Positions 10,249 through 20,836 of a stretch of DNA of 35,159 nucleotides are shown here, piece after piece. Location: contig JAIETA010000210.1 in the NCBI GenBank assembly GCA_019745575.1, positions 1 through 35,159 of the forward strand, in the 5' to 3' direction. The stretch is from Reyranella sp. GTDB taxonomy: Bacteria > Pseudomonadota > Alphaproteobacteria > Reyranellales > Reyranellaceae. The translations under genes and the position numbers were made by a program. The notes beneath the pieces were generated by a model. The model had not been told where the DNA came from, searched no databases, and saw only the letters and a program-made list of their open reading frames with translations. How positions within the stretch are numbered: the first letter of the stretch is position 1; the number at the start of each line of letters is the position of its first letter.

Positions 10249-11651
10249 CAGTGGTGTCCGGCCGATGCCTCGTCGGGCAGGTTGACGCCGCTGGCCGACA
10301 AGGCCGTCTTGAGATCGCTCATCAGCCGCTCGAGACCGGCCTCGTCCGCCGCCTCGCACCGCGCCACGAGCACGGGCTGGGTATTCGAGGCGCGCAACAG
10401 CCACCAGCCGTCCGCCGTGCTGACCCTGACGCCGTCGATGTCCGACAGCTTGGCCCCGGCTTTCAGCAGCCGAGCTTTTACTTCGTCGACGATCCGGAAC
10501 TTGGCTTCGTCCGGGCAATCGAAACGCAGCTCCGGCGTGTTCACCGGCTGGGGAAGGCCGTCACGCATGTCGGCCAGGCTCTGGTCGCTGTTGGCCACGA
10601 TATTCAGGAGCCGCAGCCCGCAATAGAGCGCGTCGTCGAAGCCGTAGAAGATGTCGGCGAAGAAGATATGGCCGCTCATTTCGCCGGCAAGCGGCGCGCC
10701 CACCTCGGCCATCTTGCTCTTGATCAGCGAATGGCCAGTCTTGAACATCATGGGCTTGCCGCCGGCCTTGGCGATCTCGTCGAACAGCACCTGGCTCGCC
10801 TTGACGTCAGCGATGATGGTCGCTCCCGGATGCGTCTTCAGCACGTCCCGCGACCACAACACGAGAAGCTGGTCGCCCCACAGGATGCGGCCCTTGCCGT
10901 CGATGGCGCCGATCCGGTCGCCGTCGCCGTCGAAGGCGATGCCGAGGTCGCAACCGCGCTTCCTGACCTCGGCGACAAGCTGCTCGAGGTTCTTGGGCAC
11001 CGTGGGATCCGGATGGTGAGACGGAAAGGTGCCGTCGACCTTCTCGTTCAGGACGAAGTGCTCGCCCGGCAGCTTGTCGACGACGGCGCGGATCGACACG
11101 CCGACAGCGCCGTTGCCGGTGTCCCACGCGACCTTCAGCTTCTTGCCGGGCTTGACGTCCTTCAGCAGGCGGGCGGCATAGGCGGCCAGAATGTCCTTCT
11201 TCTCCGCCCGGCCTTGCCCGCTCTCCCAGTCGGCCTTGGCAGCCATCGCCCCCAGCGTCTGGATGTCGGCGCCGAAGAACGACTTCTTGCCCATCATCAT
11301 CTTGAAGCCGTTGTAGTCGGGCGGATTGTGCGATCCGGTGATCATGATCCCGCCATCGGCATCGAGGTGGTAGACGGAGAAATACAGCATGGGTGTCGCC
11401 GCAAGGCCGATGTTCGTCACATCGACGCCGGCCGATGTCAGGCCCTCGATGCAGGCGGCCGCCAGTTCCGGCGAACTCAGCCGGCCGTCGTATCCCAGCG
11501 CCACGCGGCTGCCGCCCTTGCGGCGCACCAGAGTGCCGAACGTCCGGCCGATCGCCCGGGCATCGGCGGCATGCACGGTGCCGCCGACGATGCCGCGAAT
11601 GTCGTACTCGCGCAGGATGCTGGGATCTAACTTGTGGGCGCGCTCACTCAT
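10248..11651 (-). CDS. Phosphomannomutase/phosphoglucomutase
   Basis: 467 aa with [29 protein letters not shown] active site, [11 protein letters not shown] metal loop. Confidence 0.95.
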   Translation of the reverse strand: MSERAHKLDPSILREYDIRGIVGGTVHAADARAIGRTFGTLVRRKGGSRVALGYDGRLSSPELAAACIEGLTSAGVDVTNIGLAATPMLYFSVYHLDADGGIMITGSHNPPDYNGFKMMMGKKSFFGADIQTLGAMAAKADWESGQGRAEKKDILAAYAARLLKDVKPGKKLKVAWDTGNGAVGVSIRAVVDKLPGEHFVLNEKVDGTFPSHHPDPTVPKNLEQLVAEVRKRGCDLGIAFDGDGDRIGAIDGKGRILWGDQLLVLWSRDVLKTHPGATIIADVKASQVLFDEIAKAGGKPMMFKTGHSLIKSKMAEVGAPLAGEMSGHIFFADIFYGFDDALYCGLRLLNIVANSDQSLADMRDGLPQPVNTPELRFDCPDEAKFRIVDEVKARLLKAGAKLSDIDGVRVSTADGWWLLRASNTQPVLVARCEAADEAGLERLMSDLKTALSASGVNLPDEASAGHH

Positions 11652-11680
11652 GGAAACTCTCCGGAAACTTCATAAAAGAC

Positions 11681-12997
11681 CTAGGTGCGTGGCCGCGGGC
11701 GGCCGATCCCCTCGTAGGCGAAACCCAGACCGCGCATTTCCTCGGGGTCGAAGATGTTGCGCAGGTCGACAATGCGCGGCTGGCGCATCGCCTCCTTGAT
11801 CCTTCGCGGATCGAGGCCGCGAAACTCGTGCCACTCCGTGATGACCACCAGGACGTCGGCGCCGCTGGCCGCCTCGTAGGCAGTCTTGGCGAAACCGATG
11901 CCGGGCAGCAGGCGCGCCGCCTCCGCCATGCCCGCCGGATCGAAGGCCACGATCGTCGCGCCCGCCGCCTGAAGCGCAGGCACGATGTCGAGCGAGGGAG
12001 CGTCGCGCATGTCGTCGGTGTCGGGCTTGAAGGTGAGCCCCAGAACCGCGATCTTCAGCCCCTTCACCGAACCGCCGGAGAACTCGACGACCTTCTGCGC
12101 CATGCGCTTCTTTCTGGAATTGTTGACCTCGATCACCTGCTCGACGATGGTCTGTGGCGCATTCGCCTCGCGCGCCGTGTAGGCCAGCGCCAACGTGTCC
12201 TTGGGGAAACACGAACCGCCGAAGCCCGGGCCGGGATGGAGGAACTTGCGGCCGATGCGTCCGTCCAGTCCGATCCCGCGTGCCACGTCATGAACGTCCG
12301 CCCCGACCTTCTCGCAGAGGTCGGCGATTTCGTTGATGAAGGTGATCTTCGTCGCCAGGAAGGCGTTGCCGGCGTACTTGGTCACCTCCGCCGTCTCGAT
12401 GTTGGTGAACACCATCGGCGTCTGGATGAGATTGAGCGGCCGATAGATCGCCGCCATCACATCGCGTGCGCGTTGGCTCTCCACCCCGATCACGACCCGG
12501 TCGGGCTTCATGAAATCTTCGATCGCCGCCCCTTCGCGTAAAAACTCCGGATTGGCCGCGACGTCGAATTCTCCCGACGGCTGCGCCTCGCGGATGATGC
12601 GCGCCACTTCGCGGCCCGTGCCGACCGGCACCGTCGACTTGGTGACGACCACGGTATAGCCGCGGATCGCCTCGGCAATCTCGGCGGCGGCGGCGTAGAC
12701 GTAGCTCAGGTCGGCATGGCCATCGCCGCGCCGCGTCGGGGTGCCGACGGCGATGAACACCGCGTCGGCATTGCCCACCGCGTCGCCAAGATTGCTGCCG
12801 AATTCAAGACGGCCGGAGCGAACATTGTCGGCAACCAGCTTCTCGAGGCCGGGTTCGTAGATCGGGATCTCGCCCCGGCGCAGCCGCGCGATCTTGTCGG
12901 CCTCCTTGTCGACGCAAACGACGTCGTGGCCGAACTGCGCGAAGCAAGCGCCGGACACAAGCCCGACGTAGCCGGCGCCGATCATGGCGATGCGCAT
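11681..12997 (-). CDS. ugd: UDP-glucose 6-dehydrogenase
   Basis: 438 aa, MRIAMIGAGYVGLVSGACFAQFGHDVVCVDKE; GPGFGGSCFPKDTLAL catalytic Cys motif. Confidence 0.96.
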   Translation of the reverse strand: MRIAMIGAGYVGLVSGACFAQFGHDVVCVDKEADKIARLRRGEIPIYEPGLEKLVADNVRSGRLEFGSNLGDAVGNADAVFIAVGTPTRRGDGHADLSYVYAAAAEIAEAIRGYTVVVTKSTVPVGTGREVARIIREAQPSGEFDVAANPEFLREGAAIEDFMKPDRVVIGVESQRARDVMAAIYRPLNLIQTPMVFTNIETAEVTKYAGNAFLATKITFINEIADLCEKVGADVHDVARGIGLDGRIGRKFLHPGPGFGGSCFPKDTLALAYTAREANAPQTIVEQVIEVNNSRKKRMAQKVVEFSGGSVKGLKIAVLGLTFKPDTDDMRDAPSLDIVPALQAAGATIVAFDPAGMAEAARLLPGIGFAKTAYEAASGADVLVVITEWHEFRGLDPRRIKEAMRQPRIVDLRNIFDPEEMRGLGFAYEGIGRPRPRT

Positions 12998-13001
12998 GCG
13001 A

Positions 13002-13886
13002 TCAGCCTTTCATCAAGCGTTCGATCAACGCGCGGCTCTCGGCTTTGGTGTCGGCACGGCTGAGCGATATCGCGACATTGGCTTCGAGGAAGCCGAGACG
13101 GTTGCCGCAATCGTAGCGCTGCCCCTTGTAGGTGAGTGCATGAAAGGGCTTGTGGCCGATCATCTTGCCCATGGCGTCGGTGAGCTGGATCTCGCCCCCG
13201 GCACCCTTTTCGTGCCGATCAAGATGATCGAAGACCTCGGGCAGCACGACGCTTCGGCCGATCCAGGCGAGCGTCGAAGGAGCCTCCTCGGGCCTGGGTT
13301 TCTCGACAATGCCGGTCACCTCGGCGAGGCCGTCCTTCTCCGGCTTCACCGCGACAATGCCGTAGCTCTTCGTCTGTTCGCGCGGCACGTTCATCACCGC
13401 GACGATGTTGCCGCCGCTCTTCTCGTGCGCCTCCACGAGTTGGGCCGTGCAGGTCGGCGTGCTTACCATCAACTCGTCCGGGAGCAGGACGGCAAAAGGC
13501 TCGCGGCCGATCCAGTGGCGAGCGCACCATACCGCGTGGCCGAGCCCGAGCGGCTTCTGCTGGCGCGTGAAGACCGCGCTGCCCTGCTTCAGCGTCACGG
13601 CCTCACTCTGCTTCAGTTCGGCCGCCTTGTTGCCGCGGCGCTGGAGCGTGTCTTCCAGTTCGTACGCGGCATCGAAATGATCCTCGATGGCGCCCTTGTT
13701 GCGGCCGGTGACGAAGACGAACTCCTCGATCCCCGCCGCCAGGCATTCCTCGACGGCGTACTGGATCAGCGGTCGATCGACCACGGTCAGCATTTCCTTG
13801 GCCATCGCCTTGGTGGCCGGCAGGAAACGGGTGCCCAGTCCGGCGACCGGCAGAACAGCTTTGCGGACTCGCTGCACCATGCTCAT
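13002..13886 (-). CDS. galU: UTP-glucose-1-phosphate uridylyltransferase
   Basis: 294 aa; VRKAVLPVAGLGTRFLPATKAMAKEMLTVVDRPLIQYAVEE signature. Confidence 0.96.
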   Translation of the reverse strand: MSMVQRVRKAVLPVAGLGTRFLPATKAMAKEMLTVVDRPLIQYAVEECLAAGIEEFVFVTGRNKGAIEDHFDAAYELEDTLQRRGNKAAELKQSEAVTLKQGSAVFTRQQKPLGLGHAVWCARHWIGREPFAVLLPDELMVSTPTCTAQLVEAHEKSGGNIVAVMNVPREQTKSYGIVAVKPEKDGLAEVTGIVEKPRPEEAPSTLAWIGRSVVLPEVFDHLDRHEKGAGGEIQLTDAMGKMIGHKPFHALTYKGQRYDCGNRLGFLEANVAISLSRADTKAESRALIERLMKG

Positions 13887-14003
13887 CGACCTCGTTCAAC
13901 GCTTCGTTATTGTACGGCCAAGTCCACAATTTGACAGGAATCGCCGACGCCGGCGCGCAAAAGGTCGCGGTAGATGCCACGAGGGCGCCGGCACTGGCAA
14001 GAT

Positions 14004-14711
14004 TCATCCACCGAGCAACACGTCCTTGGCCCGGTTGATGCGCGCGGCCAGGTCGACGCTGCCCCCGACATCGGGGTGGACGCGCTGGATCAGCCGCCGA
14101 TGGGCCGCACGGATTTCCTCCGCCGTCGCACCTTCGGCCAGCCCGAGGACAGCCAGCGCCTCGTCCCGCGTCATGTCACCACCGCGTCCGCTTGGTGGCG
14201 CCCGGCGGGCGTTGCGCCAGTCGGTCCCCAAGCGGCGATCGAGATAGGCCTCCAGGACCTTGAGCGAATCGGCATCCGCCGCACACTCGGCATGTAACGC
14301 GTGCAGCTCGCCATCGGACAGCGCATCGAGCGAGCGGCCCGCGAAGCCTCCCGACAGCACCGTCCCGCCGACATCGCCGGTGGTGTGGTCGATCCAGGCC
14401 TGCAGGAAGGCGGTGCGGACCTCCGTGCGCTGCCCTGAACCGGGGGAACTGAAGCCGCCCGACGGCCGATGGCGCGCCGCGCGGGCGATCAGGGCGGCGA
14501 TCACGAAGCCGGCGAGGCCCAGAAGCTCCGGCAACAGACCCGGCAGGAAGCGGACTCCGAAGATCAGCAACCCGCCAACACCGACTGCGCCCAGCACCAC
14601 AAGAACAGGCCGCAGCAGGCGGGCCAGGCTCGACGGGCTGGCGCGCAGAAACCAGGCGATTCCGAAAGCCACAATCGCCAGCCCGACGAGCGCCAGAAGA
14701 ATCGCAGGCAT
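14004..14711 (-). CDS. Membrane protein with C-terminal DnaJ domain
   Basis: N-terminal TM segments; C-terminal MTRDEALAVLGLAEGATAEEIRAAHRRLIQRVHPDVGGSVDLAARINRAKDVLLGG with an HPD motif. Confidence 0.9.
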   Translation of the reverse strand: MPAILLALVGLAIVAFGIAWFLRASPSSLARLLRPVLVVLGAVGVGGLLIFGVRFLPGLLPELLGLAGFVIAALIARAARHRPSGGFSSPGSGQRTEVRTAFLQAWIDHTTGDVGGTVLSGGFAGRSLDALSDGELHALHAECAADADSLKVLEAYLDRRLGTDWRNARRAPPSGRGGDMTRDEALAVLGLAEGATAEEIRAAHRRLIQRVHPDVGGSVDLAARINRAKDVLLGG

Positions 14712-14714
14712 GGT

Positions 14715-15764
14715 CTACTGCCGCGAAGGCGCGGATGACGCCGGCGGCGCAGGCGTCGCCGGCGACTGCGACTGGGATTGCTCCAGGCGTTCACGCTGTA
14801 TCTCGCGCCAGCGCGCGACATTGCGATTGTGTTCGACGAGAGTCGTGGCGAAGGCATGCCCGCCCTGTCCGTCGGCGACAAAATAGAGCGACCGGTCGCG
14901 GGCGGGGTTGGTCGCCGCCATGATCGAGGCACGCCCCGGATTGCAGATCGGGCCGGGCGGCAGTCCAGTGACGACATAGGTGTTGTAGGGCGACGTCGAC
15001 TGCAGGTCGGCCCGGGTCAGCTCACGGTTGAGCGGCCCCTTGCCGCCGGTGAGGCCATAGATCGTGGTCGGGTCGCTCTCCAGTTTCATCTTGCGCCGGA
15101 GTCGGTTGATGAAGACCGCCGCCACGCGAGCCCGCTCGGCGGGAATCGCCGTTTCCTTTTCGATTATGGAGGCGAGCACAAGCGCCTCGCGCCGATTGGC
15201 AAGCGGCAATCCGGGCGCGCGCTTGCGCCAGGCGGCATCAAGCGTCTTTTCCATCGCCTCCTTCATGCGCAGCAGCAGCCCGTCGCGGGTGTCGTCGCGC
15301 GAGTAGAAGTAGGTTTCGGGCAGCAAGTCGCCTTCCTTGACGTCGAGCGTGATATCCCCGGTCAGCGCCTCGGTCTTGCGCAGCTGCTCGACGACCTCGG
15401 CGGTGGTCATGCCCTCGGGTATCGTGAACCGTCGCTGCACCACCTTGCCCGACTGCAGCAGTTCGACCAGGGCCAGCATCGACGTACGTGCCGGAATCTC
15501 GTACTCGCCGGCCTTGATCGTCTTGGGGGTGGGATCGATCATCAAGGCAATACGGAACAGCCGCGTGTGGGCGATGACGCCCTCCTCCTCCAGGACCTTG
15601 GCCATGGTGACCGGGCCGGCCCCGCGCGGAATCACGACCGTCTTGGTGGTCCGCAGCGGCCCTTCGGCAGTCAGCAGCGAGCGGCCGAGATAGAACGAGC
15701 CGCCCATCAAGGTCGCGAACAGCGCGACGAAGAAGAGAACCCAACGGAAGTAGCTGAGCATCAC
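14715..15764 (-). CDS. mltG: Endolytic murein transglycosylase MltG (YceG-like)
   Basis: 349 aa; IPEGMTTAEVVEQL, LASIIEKETAIPAERARVAAVFINRL, SPYNTYVVTGLPPGPICNPG motifs. Confidence 0.95.
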   Translation of the reverse strand: MMLSYFRWVLFFVALFATLMGGSFYLGRSLLTAEGPLRTTKTVVIPRGAGPVTMAKVLEEEGVIAHTRLFRIALMIDPTPKTIKAGEYEIPARTSMLALVELLQSGKVVQRRFTIPEGMTTAEVVEQLRKTEALTGDITLDVKEGDLLPETYFYSRDDTRDGLLLRMKEAMEKTLDAAWRKRAPGLPLANRREALVLASIIEKETAIPAERARVAAVFINRLRRKMKLESDPTTIYGLTGGKGPLNRELTRADLQSTSPYNTYVVTGLPPGPICNPGRASIMAATNPARDRSLYFVADGQGGHAFATTLVEHNRNVARWREIQRERLEQSQSQSPATPAPPASSAPSRQ

Positions 15765-15778
15765 TCAGCTCCCGGCCA

Positions 15779-17035
15779 TCAAACGGGGCCGAAAATCAAC
15801 GATGCGTTGGTGCCGCCGAAACCGAACGAATTGCTGAGCGCGTAGCGGACGGTGCGTTGCTTGGCCTGCTTGGGCACCAGGTCGATGTCACAGCCTTCGT
15901 CGGGTTCATCGAGATTGAGCGTCGGCGGCACGATCTGGTCGCCGACCGACTTGATGGCATAGATCGCCTCGATGGCGCCGGCGGCGCCCAGCAGGTGGCC
16001 GGTCGCCGACTTGGTCGACGACATCGACAGTTTGTAGGCGCTCTCGCCAAAGGTGCGCTTTACGGCGCCGAGCTCGATGACGTCGGCCATGGTCGACGTA
16101 CCGTGCGCGTTCACATAGTCGATCTGATCGGTGTTCAACTTTGCCCGCTTCAACGCCGCCTTCATGGCGCGCATCGCGCCGTCGCCGTCCTCCGACGGAG
16201 CGGTGATGTGGTAGGCGTCGCCCGAAAGCCCGTAGCCCACGATTTCGCCATAGATCCTGGCGCCGCGTTTCTTTGCGTGCTCGTATTCCTCGAGCACGAC
16301 GCAGCCCGCGCCCTCACCCATGACAAAGCCGTCGCGCTTCCTGTCCCAGGGGCGCGAAGCCTCGGTCGGCGTGTCGTTGAAGTCGGTCGACAGCGCCTTG
16401 CAGGCGTTGAAGCCGGCAATACCGATACGGCAGATCGCGGCCTCGGCGCCGCCGGCTACCATCACGTCGGCATCGTCGAGCTGGATGAGCCGCGCGGCGT
16501 CGCCCAATGCGTGCGCGCCGGTGGCGCAGGCCGTCACCACCGAATGGTTGGGACCTCGGAAGCCGTACTTGATGGAGACTTGTCCCGACGCGAGATTGAT
16601 CAGCGCCGACGGAATGAAGAACGGGCTGACGCGTCGGGGCCCTCTCTCCTTCAGAATCAGCGAAGTTTCATAAATGGTCTGCAGGCCGCCAATGCCGGCG
16701 CCGATCATCACGCCGGTACGGTTGCGACCTTCGTCGTCCTGCGGCTTCCAGCCCGAATCCTCGACCGCCTGCTCGGCGGCGGCCAGCCCGAAGACGATGA
16801 ACCGGTCGAGCTTCCGCTGCTCCTTGGGCGCCATGTAGGAGTCGACGTTGAAGTGGCCGTTCGCCTTGTCGCCGATCGGCACCTCGCCGGCGATCCTGGT
16901 TGCCAGATCCGACGTATCGAAGGCCTGAATCGAGCGGATACCCGACTCGCCGGCAAGCAGCCGTCGCCAATTGGTGTCGACGCCGTCACCCAACGGCGTC
17001 ACCATTCCCATACCCGTTACGACTACTCGCCTCAT
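15779..17035 (-). CDS. fabF: Beta-ketoacyl-ACP synthase II
   Basis: Start MRRVVVTGMGMVTPLGDGVDTNW at 17035; catalytic VVTACATGAHALGDA; adjacent to acpP. Confidence 0.96.
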   Translation of the reverse strand: MRRVVVTGMGMVTPLGDGVDTNWRRLLAGESGIRSIQAFDTSDLATRIAGEVPIGDKANGHFNVDSYMAPKEQRKLDRFIVFGLAAAEQAVEDSGWKPQDDEGRNRTGVMIGAGIGGLQTIYETSLILKERGPRRVSPFFIPSALINLASGQVSIKYGFRGPNHSVVTACATGAHALGDAARLIQLDDADVMVAGGAEAAICRIGIAGFNACKALSTDFNDTPTEASRPWDRKRDGFVMGEGAGCVVLEEYEHAKKRGARIYGEIVGYGLSGDAYHITAPSEDGDGAMRAMKAALKRAKLNTDQIDYVNAHGTSTMADVIELGAVKRTFGESAYKLSMSSTKSATGHLLGAAGAIEAIYAIKSVGDQIVPPTLNLDEPDEGCDIDLVPKQAKQRTVRYALSNSFGFGGTNASLIFGPV

Positions 17036-17069
17036 CGTCCGCCTTCCTTGCCGCAGGAACCGGCGAAGA

Positions 17070-17309
17070 TCAGGACTTCGCGTTGCTCTTGATGAACCCG
17101 ATCGCGTCACCGACGGTCTGGATCTTCTCGGCCGCGTCGTCGGGGATCTCGATGCCGAATTCCTCCTCGAACGCCATCACGAGTTCGACGGTATCGAGGC
17201 TGTCCGCGCCCAGATCGTCGATGAACTTCGCATCTTCCTTGACCTGCGCCACTTCGACGCCGAGATGCTCCACCACGATCTTCTTAACGCGCTCGGCAAT
17301 GTCGCTCAT
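17070..17309 (-). CDS. acpP: Acyl carrier protein
   Basis: 79 aa; [32 protein letters not shown]. Confidence 0.98.
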   Translation of the reverse strand: MSDIAERVKKIVVEHLGVEVAQVKEDAKFIDDLGADSLDTVELVMAFEEEFGIEIPDDAAEKIQTVGDAIGFIKSNAKS

Positions 17310-17458
17310 TCTCTTGTCCTTCCCGTATCTTCAAACACCGCTTCGTCGAAGGGGGCCGACGATTTCCGGCTCTCCTAACATAGCTCCCCGGCCATTGGCT
17401 AGGGCCAGAAAGCCCACAAAATCAGGCACTTGTGGCCCTTACGTCAAGGTCGCCGGCC

Positions 17459-18196
17459 TCAAATCATCGCCATGCCGCCGTTGATGTGCAGCGTCTGGCC
17501 GGTGACATAGGCCGCCTCGTCACTCGCCAGATAGACCACGCCGGCAGCGATCTCGTCGGGCGTGCCCAGCCGGTCGGCGGGCACGCGGCCGAGAATGCCC
17601 TTCTTCTGGTCGTCGGTCAGCCCATCGGTCATCGGCGTGGCGATGAATCCCGGCGCCACGCAATTGACCGTGATGCCCCGCGAGGCAAGCTCCTGCGCCA
17701 GCGACTTGGACATCCCGATCAGGCCTGCCTTGGCCGCGGCGTAGTTGGCCTGGCCCGGATTGCCGGTGACGCCCACGATCGACGTGATGTTGATGACCCG
17801 GCCGAAGCGCCGCTTCATCATGCCCCGCATCGCCGCGCGAGTCAGGCGGAATGTGCCTGTCAGGTTCACCTGCAGAACCTTGTCCCACTCCTCGTCCTTC
17901 ATGCGCATCGAGATATTGTCGCGCGTGATGCCCGCGTTGTTCACCAGGATATCGAGCTTGCCCATCGCCGCCTCGGCCTCCTTGGCCAACCGGTCAATGT
18001 CGGCGGCGTCGTCCATCCTGGCCGCTACGACATGGGTCCGCTCACCGAGCGAAGCCTTCAACTGCTCCAGAGCCTCGGCGCGTGTGCCGGACAGCGTCAC
18101 GGTGGCGCCCTGACCGTGCAGGGCGCGGGCGATTGCGCCGCCGATTCCGCCGGACGCGCCGGTGACGAGGGCTGCCTTGCCGCTCAGGTCGAACAT
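17459..18196 (-). CDS. fabG: 3-oxoacyl-ACP reductase
   Basis: 245 aa SDR; TGASGGIGGAIARAL, NYAAAKAGLIGMSKSLA, TGQTLHINGGMAM. Confidence 0.96.
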   Translation of the reverse strand: MFDLSGKAALVTGASGGIGGAIARALHGQGATVTLSGTRAEALEQLKASLGERTHVVAARMDDAADIDRLAKEAEAAMGKLDILVNNAGITRDNISMRMKDEEWDKVLQVNLTGTFRLTRAAMRGMMKRRFGRVINITSIVGVTGNPGQANYAAAKAGLIGMSKSLAQELASRGITVNCVAPGFIATPMTDGLTDDQKKGILGRVPADRLGTPDEIAAGVVYLASDEAAYVTGQTLHINGGMAMI

Positions 18197-18209
18197 GGCC
18201 AGGTCCTCT

Positions 18210-19151
18210 TCAAACGGTCTTGAGAAAAACTTCGATGTCGCCGGGCGCGTTCAGGGCCAGTCCCGCCATGTCCTTGTCGATCCGCTTGACCAGGCCGGAT
18301 AGCACTTTGCCCGTACCACACTCGACCAGCGTGTCGACGCCTTTCGTCTTCATGTATTGCACGCTCTCCCGCCAGCGAACGAGGCCGGTCACCTGCTCGA
18401 CCAGCCGTTGCCTGATGGTCGCCGGATCGCTGATTTCGGAAGCGATCACGTTGGCGACCAGCGGCACCCGCGGCGGCATCAGCTCGACCTCCGCGAGGGC
18501 CGCCTTCATCGCATCGGCGGCGGGTTGCATGAGCGGACAATGGAAGGGCGCGCTGACAGGCAGCAGCATGCCACGCTTGGCGCCGCGCGCCTTGGCCGCC
18601 TCGATTGCGCGTTCGACGGCATCCTTGTGGCCACTCACCACGACCTGGCCGCCGCCATTGTCGTTGGCGGCGGCGACCACTTCACCCTGCGCCGCCTCCT
18701 TGCAGGCTTCGAGCGCCGGTCCGAGCTCGATGCCAAGCAGCGCCGCCATGGCGCCAACGCCGACCGGTACCGCCTTTTGCATCGACTGGCCGCGCAGCTT
18801 CAGAAGACGCGCGGCATCCGCGACTTTCAGCGAGCCGGCCGCGGCCAGGGCCGAGTACTCGCCCAGCGAGTGCCCGGCCACATGGGAGGCCATCGCCGAC
18901 AGCGCCTTGCCACCGTCCTTTTCCAGAATGCGCACCACGGCCAGGCTGACGGCCATCAGGGCCGGCTGGGCGTTCTCGGTCAGGATCAGGTCGCTTTCGG
19001 GCCCCTCACGCATCAACTTGGAAAGATTCTGCTTCAGCGCCTCGTCGACTTCGCCGAAGACGTCCCGGGCGGTGGCGAAGGCGGCGGCCAGATCGACCCC
19101 CATGCCGACGGCCTGCGATCCCTGGCCCGGAAAGACGAAAGCCCGACTCAT
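18210..19151 (-). CDS. fabD: Malonyl-CoA:ACP transacylase
   Basis: 313 aa; AFVFPGQGSQAVGMG and GHSLGEYSALAAAG. Confidence 0.97.
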   Translation of the reverse strand: MSRAFVFPGQGSQAVGMGVDLAAAFATARDVFGEVDEALKQNLSKLMREGPESDLILTENAQPALMAVSLAVVRILEKDGGKALSAMASHVAGHSLGEYSALAAAGSLKVADAARLLKLRGQSMQKAVPVGVGAMAALLGIELGPALEACKEAAQGEVVAAANDNGGGQVVVSGHKDAVERAIEAAKARGAKRGMLLPVSAPFHCPLMQPAADAMKAALAEVELMPPRVPLVANVIASEISDPATIRQRLVEQVTGLVRWRESVQYMKTKGVDTLVECGTGKVLSGLVKRIDKDMAGLALNAPGDIEVFLKTV

Positions 19152-19231
19152 GCGCGTTTCCCCTCGATTTTGACGCTAATTGGGCAGTCATACCGGGGCG
19201 TCGGGCCCAGTCAAGCCGCGCCGGGATTGCC

Positions 19232-19259
19232 TTGATTTCGGGCGGCAGGCCTGTATAAC
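19232..19259 (+). promoter_or_regulatory. Candidate promoter for rpsF-rpsR-rplI (TTGATT-16 nt-TATAAC)
   Basis: TTGATT at 19232-19237 and TATAAC at 19254-19259, ~160 nt upstream of the rpsF ATG. Confidence 0.5.
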
Positions 19260-19420
19260 CCCCGCTCTTCGGGACCCAAATCGGTCCCGATCTCCTTGCC
19301 GGTCCAAGCCTTCCGCGAAGGGCCGGCTAGATCCGGGCGGTTGCCGGTCGATCCTTTCCCGCAAGGGTGGCGGACGCGACGAACTCCGGGTCACCAACAG
19401 CCATAAGGAGCCGAATCTAC

Positions 19421-19870
19421 ATGGCACTCTACGAGAACGTCTTCATTGCGCGTCAGGACGTCCCGGCGACGCAGGTGGAGGCACTGACCAGCCAGTTCGC
19501 CGACATCGTCACCGGCCTGGGCGGCACCGTCTCCAAGAAGGAGTACTGGGGCCTGCGCTCGCTGACCTACCGCATCAAGAAGAACCGCAAGGGTCACTAC
19601 ACCCTGCTCAACATCGACGCCCCCTCCGCCGCGGTGAAGGAAATGGAGCGGACGATGTCGATCAACGAAGACATCATCCGCTTCCTGACCGTGCGCGTCG
19701 ACGCGCTCGAGGAAGGTCCGTCCGCCATCATGGTGCGCAGCGCCGAGAAGTCCGATCGTCCGGGTGGCGATCGCGGCGACCGCTGGGGCGATCGCCCGGC
19801 GCGACGCGAGCGTCCGCGCTTCGGCGACGAAGCCGCTCCGGCAGCCGCCATCACGGGAGATGAAGAATGA
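19421..19870 (+). CDS. rpsF: 30S ribosomal protein S6
   Basis: [26 protein letters not shown]...; AAGGAG ribosome-binding site upstream. Confidence 0.97.
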   Translation: MALYENVFIARQDVPATQVEALTSQFADIVTGLGGTVSKKEYWGLRSLTYRIKKNRKGHYTLLNIDAPSAAVKEMERTMSINEDIIRFLTVRVDALEEGPSAIMVRSAEKSDRPGGDRGDRWGDRPARRERPRFGDEAAPAAAITGDEE

Positions 19871-20100
19871 GCGCCCAACGCCGCCCCTTCACGCGCCGCC
19901 GCAAGAGCTGCCCGTTCTCCGGCGCCAACGCGCCGGTGATCGACTACAAGGACGTGCGTCTGCTGCAGCGCTTCGTCTCCGAGCGCGGCAAGATCGTGCC
20001 CAGCCGCATCTCGGCGGTATCGTCGAAGAAGCAGCGCGAACTCGCCCAGGCGATCAAGCGCGCCCGTTTCCTGGCGCTCCTGCCCTATCTCATCGCCTAG
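19867..20100 (+). CDS. rpsR: 30S ribosomal protein S18
   Basis: 77 aa; [39 protein letters not shown]; 4-nt overlap with rpsF. Confidence 0.98.
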   Translation: MSAQRRPFTRRRKSCPFSGANAPVIDYKDVRLLQRFVSERGKIVPSRISAVSSKKQRELAQAIKRARFLALLPYLIA

Positions 20101-20115
20101 CCGGGGGACCGAATC

Positions 20116-20754
20116 ATGCCGATGAACGTCATCCTGCTGGAGCGTGTGCCGAAACTCGGGCAGATGGGCGATGTTGTGAAGGTGAAGCCCGGCTTCGCCC
20201 GCAACTACCTGCTGCCGCAGAAGAAGGCGCTGCGCGCTACCAAGGACAACATCACCTACTTCGAATCGCAGCGTAAGACTCTCGAGGCCCAGAACCTCGA
20301 GCGCCGCACCGAGGCCGAAGCCGTCGGCGCCAAGATGAGCGACCTCAAGGTCATCCTCATCCGGCAGGCGTCCGAGGCCTTGCAGCTCTACGGTTCGGTG
20401 ACCTCGCGCGATATCGCCGATGGCGCCGTCGCCGCTGGCGTGAAGATCGAGCGCGGCCAGGTCGAACTCGACAAGCCGATCAAGGCGCTGGGCGCCCACA
20501 AGATCAAGATCCACCTCCACCCCGAGGTCATGGTCGAGATCACCGTCGTGGTCGCGCGCTCGCCCGACGAAGCCGAGTTCCTGGTCAAGGGCGGCACGCT
20601 GGTCGCCGAGAACGAGCGCGCCGCCCACGAGGCAGCGGAAGCCGCCCGGCGCGCCGCCGAGCAGGCCGCGGCGCTGTTCGAGGCCAAGGCCACCGAGGGC
20701 GAGGCGGCCGAAGCGCCGGCCGCCAGCGAGGAAGCGCCGGCCGAAAAGAAGTAG
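20116..20754 (+). CDS. rplI: 50S ribosomal protein L9
   Basis: MNVILLERVPKLGQMGDVVKVKPGFARNYLLPQKKAL. Confidence 0.98.
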   Translation: MPMNVILLERVPKLGQMGDVVKVKPGFARNYLLPQKKALRATKDNITYFESQRKTLEAQNLERRTEAEAVGAKMSDLKVILIRQASEALQLYGSVTSRDIADGAVAAGVKIERGQVELDKPIKALGAHKIKIHLHPEVMVEITVVVARSPDEAEFLVKGGTLVAENERAAHEAAEAARRAAEQAAALFEAKATEGEAAEAPAASEEAPAEKK

Positions 20755-20788
20755 CCCGCGTGCCGCCGGGCACCGTATCGAATATCCG

Positions 20789-20828
20789 ACGCATGCCATC
20801 GCACCACGATGGCATGCGTTTTCTTTTG
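20789..20828 (+). terminator. Strong intrinsic terminator after rplI
   Basis: Perfect 13-bp stem ACGCATGCCATCG-cacca-CGATGGCATGCGT followed by TTTCTTTT. Confidence 0.92.
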
Positions 20829-20836
20829 GTCGGGCC

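Noticed and set aside
13603-14007. 134-aa minus-strand ORF upstream of galU with a signal-peptide-like start
   Set aside because: Overlaps the galU start out of frame and becomes low-complexity; most likely spurious although its ATG overlaps the DnaJ-gene stop.
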